Shown here in pieces: positions 7,946 through 18,284 of a stretch of DNA of 64,000 bases. This stretch comes from Rutpela maculata. Lineage: Eukaryota; Arthropoda; Insecta; Coleoptera; Cerambycidae. The notes under the pieces were generated by a model that ran no database searches, was not told the DNA's origin, and saw only the letters and a list, made by a program, of their open reading frames with translations. Position 1 is the first letter of the stretch. Every line of letters begins with the position of its first letter. A program made the position numbers and the translations under genes. Location: contig OW386293.2 of assembly GCA_936432065.2 (NCBI GenBank), positions 22,456,234 to 22,520,233 on the forward strand, read 5' to 3'.

Positions 7946-8692
7946 TTACAAAAAATGTAGACGAACTATGTCAAGCGTCTTAACATAATCTTCTAAGGTA
8001 GTGGATGGCCAGTGCCCGCTGTCTGGACCAGAGCTCCAACCAGTCGGCTGCCCAGAGCGACCTTTGGATATATTATCCTCCAGCCATTTTATTAGCTGCT
8101 TATGCTCTTCATTGAAATTAATATCTAATTTGAAATGTATATTATTCCTACCAATTACTCGAAACAAAATTTCAAGAAATTCGTATTGTGTAAAGTAAGC
8201 TGCCTCGCAAAATGCTTTATTAATCGACCAATCAATACTTTTATAATTATCAGAAATATTTTTAGCCGGGTACGATTTCGAATAAAAATCAATTGACATA
8301 TAATCATCATTACACGTTAATAATTCTTCTAAAAAAATTCTAAAATAACTATTATTCGCGGCGGGATAATGTCTGTTAATTACTTCTCGTAATCGATACA
8401 CTGTAAGGTGAGTAATACATTCTCTTTGGAAAATATATTCCAACTGTTGAATAAAAATATCGTTTTGAAGTTTTTTCGTAAATATTTTTTTCATTAAATC
8501 GAAATTAGAACTATCTCTTAAAGCCATCCAGTATAAAGCTTTGTCCGGTATAACAATCTTTTCTAAAATTTTATGAACTAATTGATAATTACCCCGATTC
8601 AATGCATTTTGAATGTACTTCTCATATACGTCGCGAGTGATAAGTACAAGCTTGTACTGCAATTCTTTTTCTAACCCGTCCATCGCGATCAA
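7946..8692 (-). CDS. Polinton orphan protein, helical, unknown function
   Basis: This 248-residue frame follows the polymerase gene on the same strand after 43 nt. It is rich in Leu, Ile, Tyr and Asp and looks mostly alpha-helical. Short repeated segments such as LVHKILEKIVIPDKALYWMA, then FLEILFRVIGRNNIHF, recall degenerate ankyrin-like or other helical repeats. No catalytic motif, signal peptide or membrane span is apparent. The last 45 residues are Gly/Ser/Pro-rich with a Trp pair, then a hydrophobic end. Its position fits a Polinton accessory gene. I do not recognise the family. Confidence 0.6.
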   Translation of the reverse strand: MIAMDGLEKELQYKLVLITRDVYEKYIQNALNRGNYQLVHKILEKIVIPDKALYWMALRDSSNFDLMKKIFTKKLQNDIFIQQLEYIFQRECITHLTVYRLREVINRHYPAANNSYFRIFLEELLTCNDDYMSIDFYSKSYPAKNISDNYKSIDWSINKAFCEAAYFTQYEFLEILFRVIGRNNIHFKLDINFNEEHKQLIKWLEDNISKGRSGQPTGWSSGPDSGHWPSTTLEDYVKTLDIVRLHFL

Positions 8693-8735
8693 AGTCTCTA
8701 AAGTAAATGAATCCGAACGGCTACTGCCAAGCGCT

Positions 8736-11700
8736 TCACTGCGTCGATGACGTCATCTGACGAGCCGAGACTTGTTGGAAATTATATCCCCAAGGTTTCG
8801 TATCGGTATTTATATAATTTATAATTCTTTTATCATCATACGGACTGAGTGCCACCTTATTCTGTTTGATGGTATATATTTCATGTTTCTTTGATCGAAT
8901 TAATCGCTGCTCTTTGGTCAAAATTTCTTTATTAAATAGACAATTCGTAAAGTCTTCAAATGTAATTTTTCTGATTACCGAACGCGAGAGACCCTTGATT
9001 TTTTTATTTACCGACACACCCTCCACTTTATAACTATACATTTTTGCACGGAGTCCTACGAATTCTGTCATTACGCGCCCTTGACATTCGTCTTTCATTA
9101 CGCCTAGTACCTTCTTATTTGCATGAGGTATTCCGTAGACATTGTCTACAGGATAATCCGATGTGTCGAACTGATGGATGTCTTTTTTAATGTACTTGTA
9201 TATATCAACGTCGCTAAATTCGTAAATTAAACTGTCTGTGTCAGTGTAAAGTAGTTTGGCTTGCTCACCGAATTCTTTTTTAATATAATCATAATGAAAA
9301 TCGTAAAGAATAATTTTTGAAAGATCTAAAATGGCGAACCCCACATATATTGGCTTATCGAATTTAATTTTTAGTCGATTCATTTCAATAATAATCATAT
9401 CCTCGCCGAAGACAGTCGAACTGTGAAAGTTCGGTTTCGCGAGCAGAGACTTGGCACCATATCTCCCCTCCCATTTAGTTACCAATTTAACATCTTTGTG
9501 CTTGCGGACATTCTCCATTGTCTTTCCGAACACCGCATTGTTCATTAGCTTATAGAAATTTTTCTGAAACTCGTTACTTGCCTGTTTTCGTAAATCCGTA
9601 TTTAAATCAATGTATTTCTTTAGCCACCGTGACTGTTTAAATTTTAAAATTCTATGTACCGTCTTGAGTTTTAATCCGCGTTCTAAACATTTTTTTAAAG
9701 TCCTATAATGCATTACATATCGCGTTTTATCTAACAGAGTGGTCATTAATTTTGAATGTTTTGAACCGGGCGGCACCATATGTTCTGGACACATCGGGAG
9801 ATCCTTATGTAGCTCATGTAATTCAAGTGGATACTCGATATCTACTTCCAAAATATAACCGATGTCTGACTCGTCCGATAAATTTGGAATATCTAAGGCA
9901 TAAAATTGTTCGACGGGCACCCACTCGAAAGCACCTGTAGGTAGCGGAACAGACATCCCGGCTCCATACATGTTATTGATGTCAAAGTACATGATGTGAG
10001 TCTCTCTTTCGTCGGGATTAAACGCATCCCCCATGTACTTGTTGTTAGCTTTCGAATATCTGTTAGATACCTGCGCTACACCACCTCTCACGCCTTTTTC
10101 GATCATCAGTATCATATCAATGTCTGTGAGAAGCTCTAAATTTTCTTTAGTTATTTTTAACATCGCGTCGAATGCCAGCCCCGGAGCAGTATAATAATTT
10201 AAAGCGTCAAGTCCGTACGTCTGTATGCATGTCTCGCGGAAATTTTCAAATATATCAGCTAGCAGTAATACATCTGTTTTTAAATATATATCGGAATATT
10301 CCCCTAATGTCTTAATATCGAATTTATTCCAGATATTTATAGCATGGTTATAATCGTCCTCTGTTATGTTTTCGTCAGTCAGTTTACTGTAAAATTCTTC
10401 TTTAGCCGGTAGAGATGTCTCGTCTAATTTTTCCCAAGAATTTAAATAATCATAAGGAAAAACACCTTTCCGCGTTAATAATTGAAATTGTTCATCATTA
10501 TTACAATACGATTTAGTGATTCGTTTCTGGTCATCGTCGAGATAGGAAGCTAGTTTTTCGATTTTGTCTGCCATAAACCTAAACGAATCAATAAATCTTA
10601 GTTTAATTTTCGTATCTTTAACTCGTTTAGTGAAAGAAATGTATTTTTCCTTATTAATCGGTAATAATGAAATTTGTCCGTCAAATGCCGTTGCTAGCTG
10701 TTTGATTATCAGGTGGCCGTCGTAACCTGATAAACAATGAAATATAACCGGAATCACGTGACTATCTTGATAATTAATGTTACATCTCATATGCGCCGGT
10801 CCCCTATAGTACCCAGTTAAATGATTGTGATCGGCTACTTTAATGTCCGTCTCTTTGAAGGGCCTCTCACAGATATGACAGACCTGCGCGAGATCGAATT
10901 CATTTTTTTGTGTCTCGTTTAACGATTCCATAGGTTTTATGTCGGACATGATTACATTAACTCGGTCTGAAATTTTTTCAAGTTCTTTAACAAACCAGTA
11001 CTGACAGTCGGCGCCTCGGTACATTTTAAATTGTGATAGACTGTCATCATAGGAACATTTTAAGTAATACGCGACGCTAAAAGCCGTATGTTTCTGGTAA
11101 TTTTGCGTATTTTGATTCGTGTTAGCATCACAGTCCTCTAAGATACATTCGAAATCGGCATAAATAGCGAACGGTACCCTTTCTTTATATCGGTAATTTT
11201 TAAATTTTAAAAACTTTTCATCCTCGCCGGGTAATTCAATTTTGCATGTATTAGTTTTCGAATTGCAATCATTTGAATGCCGGTCTAGAAGTTCTTGAGT
11301 TGTAAAATGATTAAGACATCGGTTGCAAATAAATACTCGATGTCCGTCTGAAGATAGTTGTTTATTTAATAATCGAGACATATTCTTTATCCAAGCAAAA
11401 TGATATTGCGCAGCATCAGTAAAATTATCGGCAGAATTCGTAGGAATCATTAATAAATTTACGACGCGTTCATAACTGTATTTACTTAAACATACCGGTA
11501 AAACTTCCCTTTTAACTACGGTGTATACGTTTATCGAAATATCATTTAAGCGTTCGAATTTTTTAATATTTCTTAATTCCATCGGAAACTCGATGCCGTC
11601 ATATTTTAAAACTTCCTTAAAATGAGGATATGAAGTTACTCTCTGCCCATCCTTTTTAGCTGGGTATAATGCCGAAACTACTGACCATAAGAAGCAATAT

Positions 11701-12476
11701 TCGTCATTATTTTTAACGTTAATAACGCACTTTTTTTCTTTTATAAAGTTTGGCATTTCAGCGTATGTTGATAATCCCACTGTTATAGGACAATATTTAT
11801 TAACATTTACTCTTAGCCCGATAATTTCCGATAAGGCCCAGCCTGAATCTTTTCCTTGAAAGTCTTCAAGATGTTTCAATAACCGTTCGGATACATTTTC
11901 TTTATACCATTCCTTTAAATTCGTATTTAAGTCTATCACAGCGTTCCTTGTAGCAAATGTTTTTAATTCCACTGTGCCATTAGTAGGCTGTACGAAGTTA
12001 CATTCAAAAATAACATTTACTTTAATTAGCCCATCTTTTAAACATTTTTTAATTTGAATAGAGAAGCTCCTAAACGCTTTTTTAAAAAATAATACCGGTT
12101 CTTTAATTTGTACGTTAGTTATTATACCGGACTTAACACGATTTTTAAAACAAGATTCTACCTCTTGATATACTAAATATTTTCGTGCTGCCGGCTTTAA
12201 GGAACCGCCTAATATTTTATTTTTTAATTTTAATTTTTTCAATTGCTCTCGGTAGTATTTTAAAAGCGCTAAATTATTTTCCAATTTAAATATATTTTCA
12301 CCTTTATTATCGATATGAATTTTGATTTTAATTGCCTTGGCTACTAGTTTAATATTGCTATTAATTATCGAAATATGTTGGTCGATTTCATCATCGGTCT
12401 TTAAGAGCAGCAATGATTTTTTAGTTAAATTAATTATATCAGTACTGAGTTTAGATACGGTCTCGGTAGACGACAT
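8736..12476 (-). CDS. protein-primed family B DNA polymerase
   Basis: The 1,246-residue replicative polymerase of the Polinton has a 3'-5' exonuclease and a palm domain. Exo I is YADFECILED near residue 435, Exo II is HCLSGYDGHL near 580 and Exo III is YSDIYLKTDVLL near 735. Motif A is MYFDINNMYG near 830, motif B is YKLMNNAVFGKTMENVR near 975 and motif C is YTDTDS near 1075. A Cys2His2 finger (CNRCLNHFTTQELLDRH) lies near 385. Between Exo I and Exo II there is an HNH/endonuclease VII-like zinc site with CHIC and DHNHLTGYYRG. The N-terminal 350 residues are the expected place for a terminal-protein region. The frame is intact and of normal length. Confidence 0.95.
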   Translation of the reverse strand: MSSTETVSKLSTDIINLTKKSLLLLKTDDEIDQHISIINSNIKLVAKAIKIKIHIDNKGENIFKLENNLALLKYYREQLKKLKLKNKILGGSLKPAARKYLVYQEVESCFKNRVKSGIITNVQIKEPVLFFKKAFRSFSIQIKKCLKDGLIKVNVIFECNFVQPTNGTVELKTFATRNAVIDLNTNLKEWYKENVSERLLKHLEDFQGKDSGWALSEIIGLRVNVNKYCPITVGLSTYAEMPNFIKEKKCVINVKNNDEYCFLWSVVSALYPAKKDGQRVTSYPHFKEVLKYDGIEFPMELRNIKKFERLNDISINVYTVVKREVLPVCLSKYSYERVVNLLMIPTNSADNFTDAAQYHFAWIKNMSRLLNKQLSSDGHRVFICNRCLNHFTTQELLDRHSNDCNSKTNTCKIELPGEDEKFLKFKNYRYKERVPFAIYADFECILEDCDANTNQNTQNYQKHTAFSVAYYLKCSYDDSLSQFKMYRGADCQYWFVKELEKISDRVNVIMSDIKPMESLNETQKNEFDLAQVCHICERPFKETDIKVADHNHLTGYYRGPAHMRCNINYQDSHVIPVIFHCLSGYDGHLIIKQLATAFDGQISLLPINKEKYISFTKRVKDTKIKLRFIDSFRFMADKIEKLASYLDDDQKRITKSYCNNDEQFQLLTRKGVFPYDYLNSWEKLDETSLPAKEEFYSKLTDENITEDDYNHAINIWNKFDIKTLGEYSDIYLKTDVLLLADIFENFRETCIQTYGLDALNYYTAPGLAFDAMLKITKENLELLTDIDMILMIEKGVRGGVAQVSNRYSKANNKYMGDAFNPDERETHIMYFDINNMYGAGMSVPLPTGAFEWVPVEQFYALDIPNLSDESDIGYILEVDIEYPLELHELHKDLPMCPEHMVPPGSKHSKLMTTLLDKTRYVMHYRTLKKCLERGLKLKTVHRILKFKQSRWLKKYIDLNTDLRKQASNEFQKNFYKLMNNAVFGKTMENVRKHKDVKLVTKWEGRYGAKSLLAKPNFHSSTVFGEDMIIIEMNRLKIKFDKPIYVGFAILDLSKIILYDFHYDYIKKEFGEQAKLLYTDTDSLIYEFSDVDIYKYIKKDIHQFDTSDYPVDNVYGIPHANKKVLGVMKDECQGRVMTEFVGLRAKMYSYKVEGVSVNKKIKGLSRSVIRKITFEDFTNCLFNKEILTKEQRLIRSKKHEIYTIKQNKVALSPYDDKRIINYINTDTKPWGYNFQQVSARQMTSSTQ

Positions 12477-12548
12477 ACTGTTTCAATTAGACAACCGTTC
12501 ACCGCGAGAGATAAACAGCTAATGATCGAGGTGGGGAGATGACGCTGC

Positions 12549-12555
12549 TTTTATA
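12549..12555 (-). promoter_or_regulatory. TATA box of the polymerase gene
   Basis: On the minus strand TATAAAA stands about 73 nt upstream of the polymerase ATG within a GC-rich surround (GGCCGCCGAG). This matches an insect core promoter. Confidence 0.5.
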
Positions 12556-12560
12556 CTCGG

Positions 12561-13260
12561 CGGCCGAGGGTCACGTGACTTTGCAGTGAACGATTTCTAA
12601 AAGGCCCCCGAATTTTCATAATCTGTTCGTCTTTTACATATAAAACAATGTTAAATTGCTATATCGCTGCGGGGTGGCTACATATTCCCATAAGAAACCA
12701 TGTATTGTAAGACACAAAATTCTTCGCATGCATCTTTACCGTATACCCATCTTATGTTAGTAGACTATCAGAAATGATTTCATTTGTTTACATTAACAAT
12801 TTCTCGGAATCCGATAACAGCTCTGCATTATATTCTTATTAAATTGAAATCTAAACGTAGAGAAGCGAATGAATATTTATCTTATATAAAACTCGGGCTA
12901 AAGAGACTTGTCTGAAAAGCGTTTATATTGGGTCTCGATATTTCCTTTGATCTAGCCGCTGTAGTTATCTAAAGGTAATTAATCACGTTTTAAATATACA
13001 TATAGCCGTAGGCAGTCACATTTATTTACATTAACAATTTCCTGGAATCCGATAACGTCTCTGCATTTGGTCACAGTTTTACATTGAAATCTTAACATAT
13101 AGAAGTAAATGAATATTTATCTCATAATTATAAGACTTGTCTATTTAATCTCAATGATGGACGTCAGTAGCCATTTTCTTAACGCCCACTAACGTAAACA
13201 TACAATACTATTAGTCAATAAACGGCAACCATCTTATTTTAGACACACCCTGTATACTCT
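12561..13260. repeat. flank of polymerase gene with a 110-130 bp direct repeat
   Basis: No gene was found. A segment at about 12778-12920 (TTACATTAACAATTTCTCGG, then GGAATCCGATAAC and GAATGAATATTTATCT) recurs with divergence at about 13018-13148 in the same orientation. It may be the subterminal region of the Polinton or an older genomic repeat. Confidence 0.55.
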
Positions 13261-13299
13261 CAGCCACGTCCTTTTAGATATAATCTCTTATCTAAGCTC

Positions 13300-13465
13300 G
13301 GGGATTGGATCTCCCATCTCCCCCCTCCCATTAGGTCCTATCACCTATCATCTAAGAAGATCCCACCTCACACTACAACCTAGATAATAGGATCTATCAT
13401 CTAGCATTATCTCACCTCACACTAGAACCTAGATCATAGGATCTATCATCTATCACCTGCCCGCC
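13300..13465. repeat. short tandem repeat, unit about 47 bp
   Basis: Two adjacent units share CACCTCACACTA, ACCTAGAT and ATAGGATCTATCATCTA. A partial third unit precedes them. Immediately after is a CCGCCCCCCGCGGGG stretch. Confidence 0.7.
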
Positions 13466-13561
13466 CCCCGCGGGGCTGCAGGCGTGCTGACGTCACAGCT
13501 ACAGCCGCAGCTCCAGCTTGACCTTGAATTGCGCCAGTATTGGTACTGCATAACTACTTAC

Positions 13562-13630
13562 GTGTTTTCGTAAATCATATAAATGTTTAAAAACAGCTTT
13601 GCACTCGCTACACTTTGATTTGTCATTCAT
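13562..13630 (-). pseudogene. isolated zinc-finger exon fragment
   Basis: On the minus strand an ATG at 13630 opens MNDKSKCSECKAVFKH, continuing to LYDLRKH, the first three ligands of a C2H2 finger. A splice donor GTAAGT follows at once at 13561. The second His and the rest of the gene would lie at lower coordinates, where only the Polinton is found. It could be the first exon of a host zinc-finger gene interrupted by the Polinton insertion, or a relic. Confidence 0.4.
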
Positions 13631-13639
13631 TTTTAACAA

Positions 13640-15050
13640 GTGTATGTATTTAAAAAAGCAGCCGTTTGTGTTTGATGTGCTGCTGGCAAGCGGTTGAATT
13701 TGCACATGCCGGGCAGAAGTAATTTGCAGGGGCTGGACGCTAGTATGCGAGTTTAACACTCATTTTGCTCCGAGGTTAAAGTTAGCCCAGGGCTAGCTAA
13801 CACATAAATATGATTCCACTATGATAAACGGACCCTAAAAGAGCTTACAATCGAAAAAACTAAAAAGTGACGCACAGTGCCTCCTTGATACTTAATGAAG
13901 AATTAAAATGATCATTGTATTTGACTTACAGCTTCTGGGTTTGGTGCATTATTGACCATAGATGAGTTTTATTTTTGCCAACTTTGGTGAAATTACTCCT
14001 TATCAAAAAGATACTCAATTTTAATGTTTTCGGTCATTTTTTTCCAAGACGGCGATTTGACCTATACATATCGAATAGGTCTATATGTTTTAACAATTTT
14101 ATTTCAAATAAGCCAGTATTTTTAAAATTCCCATTCGATTATGAGTACAAAATATATTAAGCAGATAAGTAGAAAATTCGTCAAAACTCGTCAAAAACTC
14201 CATATAACTTTTGACGCACCAGGAATTTTTGAGCAGAAAATATTTTTTTCATAATAAGGGCATCATAATACATAAGAATCAACAATGAAATTTCTAGTGG
14301 AATGTTGTCCCTGTTGAAAGAAATTGAATTATAGCAATTCGGTGTTTTCACAAACTTTAAAATCTCATTGACTGTGAAGGTAATACTTAATTATAACTAA
14401 AAACATTTGAATTTCCACAACCAGTTGAGTAATATCCAAGAAAAAGTATTTTTAAATTTGAATTAAAATTTTACCGCCCAAAACACTAAGCTATATTGGT
14501 GACGTCATCGGTCATAAACGCCTAACCTCAAAAATACATATCTTTTAAGAATTTTCGAGTAATGTCCAGCGACATAATAAGGAGAGACTGGAAAAGTAGG
14601 CGTGGCACATGGCCAGAACATATTCGACCTTGAGCAAGCAACTAGTCCTCATGGGCGTCACTTTAACTTAACGCTATGGAATTTTCGAATATTTTAAAAA
14701 TGTATAGAATAGCATTTACCCCGTTTTTAATTGTAATTTAATTTTTTACTACTTCTACAGTAATTTGACTAATAAATTTGAGCTCAACTAATAATAGAAC
14801 AGCAATAAAAAACAATATCCGTTCATTAATTATATCCCTCAAAGCAGTACTCCACTGCAAATCTTGGCAACTAGGGCCAACAAATGACCCCCCACTGCGT
14901 CCCTCGAGCGTTTATTCTATGGCCAAACAAACCGTATGTATACTGAATTGGGATTGCCCCTCTATACTTTAGACCTCGTTGGTAATGTCACTATTGTGAA
15001 AATTTCCGCTTGGTTCTCGTATTTTCAACTAAAATCTTGTTCAATGTAAT
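13640..15050. other. gene-free AT-rich stretch
   Basis: No coding frame with recognisable content was found on either strand. Dispersed-repeat-like phrases such as CCTAACCTCAAAAATACATA (about 14521) recur elsewhere in the window, near 40.1 kb for example, so this is probably old transposon sequence. Confidence 0.5.
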
Positions 15051-15199
15051 AGGTGTTTTCTTTCTACCAACAATCTTAGCTAAGCTAAGTAGTTTTAATG
15101 TCACACGCAAACTGTGGTACACGAATATTTCACTCATCATCAGGCGTGACTGAAAAACTACTTAGCTTAGCTAAGAGTGTTGGTAGAAAGAAAACACCT
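15051..15199. mobile_element. 149-bp foldback MITE
   Basis: The ends are inverted repeats of about 46 nt, starting AGGTGTTTTCTTTCTACCAA and ending in its complement, with an unrelated loop of about 55 nt. Possible TA target duplication. Confidence 0.8.
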
Positions 15200-15230
15200 A
15201 ATGTTCATAAAGTTTTAAATATCTTCTCCC

Positions 15231-16968
15231 AATGGACCACAATAGTCGTGACGTCATGCGTGAGGCGGTTAATTTGAATTGCATTCCATGCAGTCTTTGA
15301 AGCATGCCTTCTGTACATGTGTTTTAAGGGTCAAAATAAATTACTTAAAAATGTATCTAAGGATTGGTACGTTATTTTTTATATTTAGCTATTGAAACCT
15401 AACTACTGATATAAAAATAGAGCTGGATTATATGTTTTTTACATGTGGTAATCAATTTTCTCTACCGAAAATTATAACAAAAATATTTTCTGGATGGCTA
15501 TTTCTGCGCATGCGTTCTACAAGTGTCTGTAAAATTATTCGGAACGTAGTTCTTTGATTATTTCTTTGCATTCTAACCTCAAAGTCTGTTTTATTTATTT
15601 TCATTTGAAATTGAATTGCTTTCATTATTTTATACTATTGTCATAGATTTTCAACCTATAACTTCGTGTTTAAATATTAGTAAGTATTTTCACTTAGAAA
15701 CGCAAATAAATAAAGAAATTACATATTGTATCATTTATTCACAACTTATTTCTATTAAATCTATAAATGATTAAAATAGTTTAAAATTGAACTGTCTAGT
15801 AAATACGACATATTCCATGAACACGCTTCATCTGTTAGGGTACGAACATGCCAAAGATGCAACCCAGCTAGAAGTTCATGCCGCAGTTTCAGAAGATGTA
15901 TCGAAGTCATCAACGTGTAAAACAAACCTATACATTTAAATGTGACCGCACATACCGTGGATGCTAGCAGAGTGAACTGCTCTTAGCGCATATTGATAGC
16001 TTCGATGCATCGACTGAAACTGTGGCCTGAACTTCTATATCTGCATAGCATCTTCGACATGTTCGTACCCTTACAGAAATATTATAGTGTGCAAAGAGAG
16101 CCAGAGCAGCTATATATGATGTCATAACCATAATCCCCTTGGACAAGTACATTCTGCATCTGTTATATTTTTATCGTTATTCAAAAATATCTGAAAACAA
16201 TTAATTACGTTAAAAGTCAAATATGATAATGTTTAAAAAAAAAATGCACACACCTCTACTTTACAGATTCTATCTCTCATGCTAGCATGAACTTGTCCCT
16301 TAACAATCGGTACTTCGGGATCATAAATCATTCCTTGCACGTGGCTCGCTTCAACAGAACTTTCTGCCTTGACCATGAGTTTTCCTTTATCTTTAAAATA
16401 TTGAGCAATCGCAGAAAAATGCAATAAGTGTTTTTGAACCATTTTTCAATGCTAAAAATAGGTAAGTATATTGATACATACATATTTAAAAATTACTTTG
16501 TTATAATTTCAATCACAAACGTAGGTACTTACGATGCCGTTGAAATATATTATTATTGACTCAAGTACAAATTTGGAATGCAAACGCTTTAAATACTGTA
16601 AAATTCTTGAAAATTATAAAAGAAATAATCCACTATACATAACCTTAAATTTCATCTAGTCCAGGTAAACAAATAATAAAAAAAGATGCAGATATGTTCG
16701 ACATACGTATACACGCGTGCGCAATAAAAAATCAATTTCTGAAAAAATTTCAAGAGGACTTTAAAAATTACAGTTTTATTACAAGAAGGCGCAGCTTTTA
16801 AAGTTAAAACATTTGTATGATAATTCAATAGTTAAATATTCACAGATTTTCTGAAATTTCAAATTCAATTTTGACCAGTGTCTTATGTACAGTGGTAATA
16901 AGGTCGATGTTAGAAATAGGATGGAATAGTTAGAGTGGGAGTGAAACGTCACACTATTTCGGTCCATT
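15231..16968. mobile_element. repeat family X, copy 1 (1,738 bp)
   Basis: The element runs from AATGGACCACAATAGTCGTG to the inverted counterpart ending CGGTCCATT. A second copy of the same length lies at 18285-20022. It contains an internal hairpin (about 15839-16075), AT-rich filler and one short conserved frame on the minus strand. No transposase was found, so it is probably non-autonomous. Terminal inverted repeats of about 25 nt contain CGTGACGT. Confidence 0.8.
16254..16442 (-). pseudogene. captured exon-like frame in family X copy 1
   Basis: The minus-strand frame begins at an ATG and ends at a GAG/GTGTGT donor-like site. It contains SSVEASHVQGMIYDPEVPIV and VHASMRDRICKVEV. This resembles the segment before the zinc ligands in SWIM-domain proteins (often linked to YqaJ-type nucleases in insect repeats). 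Copy 2 keeps the same frame. It may be a fragment of the autonomous parent element. Confidence 0.4.
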
Positions 16969-16970
16969 AA

Positions 16971-17158
16971 GCAATCCAAACCACGTGACTTTTAACATGG
17001 CGTTGAGGGCAAACATCCGGCAATCCTTTATTTTCATTCGTTAAATGAGTTTTTTTTCGGTTGCCTTGGCTACGTTTCCGCGAGTTAATTAAAATAAACC
17101 CCATGTTTGCCCTCAGCGCCATATTGAAAAATAATTTTGACAGGTCGTTGGATTGCCT
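16971..17158. mobile_element. 188-bp foldback MITE adjacent to family X
   Basis: It has the inverted ends GCAATCCAA and TTGGATTGC. Farther in, GGCGTTGAGGGCAAACAT pairs with ATGTTTGCCCTCAGCGCC. Confidence 0.65.
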
Positions 17159-17391
17159 AATAAAATAAGCTGATTTTTGTAGGTTGGAAATCCAACCTAT
17201 AATTAGCAGCCCATTTTTAGTAATTAACAATATTGAGACATCATATGCGTCAATTTTTAAATGTTTGCTTGCAGCACTGGTTTCAAATGAGAAGTGCGGA
17301 AATAATCATTAAAAATGACAATAAACTTAAAAAAACCTAAAAGTTGAGGTTATGTTAATGCAACCGATGACGTTACAGCACATTTTGTATA
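17159..17391. other. short gene-free spacer
   Basis: AT-rich sequence between two MITEs; nothing recognised. Confidence 0.5.
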
Positions 17392-17549
17392 AGGTTTGTT
17401 TTGGTTTTGAGAAATAACAGTCCTCGGATGTCAGGAGCATGCGCAGTTAGTAAAACGTGTTCTGTTTTAGTAACTGCGCAAGCTGTTTTACTAACTGCGC
17501 ATGTTCCTAACATCCGAGGACTGTTATTTCTCAAAACCAAAACAAACCT
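17392..17549. mobile_element. 158-bp foldback MITE
   Basis: Arms of about 66 nt begin AGGTTTGTTTTGGTTTTGAG and are complementary, including CAGTCCTCGGATGT and GCATGCGCAGTTAGTAAAAC. The loop is about 30 nt and contains a third copy of the GTTTTA/ACTGCGCA motif. Confidence 0.85.
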
Positions 17550-17770
17550 ATAATACCCGTTTAGTTATTCAGTTTTAATGTTTATTTGTTGAAATTTTAA
17601 ATTGATAGATGAAAGAATGGTGTTTAAATATTGGTAAGTGCTTTAATGTATGGAGTACTTCATTTTAATAATATCAAACAAGCAAATTTGCATACAGTGA
17701 AAACAACTAATTGCACTGTACTAAGAGTATTGCAGTTCTTTCTGAAGTGCTGGTTGTGCTTTCATTTTTA
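17550..17770. other. left edge of duplicated segment, copy 1
   Basis: From about 17,730 (TATTGCAG..CTTTCTGAAGTGCTGG) the sequence matches 41,095 onward in copy 2. No such match is visible farther left, so the shared segment of copy 1 starts here. Confidence 0.55.
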
Positions 17771-18284
17771 TTTCCACATCCAGTGGAAGTATAGTAACGA
17801 CAAAACAATTTTTATTGTTCAGATAGGCTTAGAATGTGATGAAACGTCGAGATTTTAAATTTGAGCGAGAAAAAAAATTTTGTCTGCCGGTCTATCCGTA
17901 ACTTTTTTTGTGCGCACGTTTACTCTGGAACTGTTTTAAGATATATTGACTTGTAATTTGGTACGCATATGTACTTTAACGAGATCTGGAACTAGATTAT
18001 ATTTTCATCTTGTTCCGTCGAAGGATTGGGGGGTAAATTGGGGTAAATAGGTAAATCAAGCAGGTAAGAGTCCATAAAATTGGTATATACAAGAGAAATT
18101 GAGGTCTCAAAAAAATTTTTGGTATTAGCCCATTACCACCCCCACCCTATATATTATTTAAGGGGATGAAAAAAAAATTGTGATTTAGTGTGTGTTCAAG
18201 AACCAGAAAGCCTCAAAATATTTTTTTACTTCATCCACCCCACTACCGATGTGGGGTATCGTTTTATGGGTTTTTGGGGTAGCG

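Larger units (their letters stand above)
1..12560. mobile_element. Polinton/Maverick virus-like DNA transposon, all recognised genes open
   Basis: The block carries the full diagnostic Polinton gene set: retroviral-type integrase, A32-like ATPase, adenain-like protease, minor and major capsid proteins, and a protein-primed type B DNA polymerase. Integrase lies at one end and polymerase at the other, as is usual for the family. No internal stop or frameshift was seen in any of these frames, which suggests a young insertion. The left terminus and its inverted repeat are not visible because only 79 bases precede the integrase stop. The right terminus was not located; the end given here is just past the polymerase promoter and is approximate. 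Terminal inverted repeats and a 6-bp target duplication are expected for the family but could not be shown. Confidence 0.93.
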
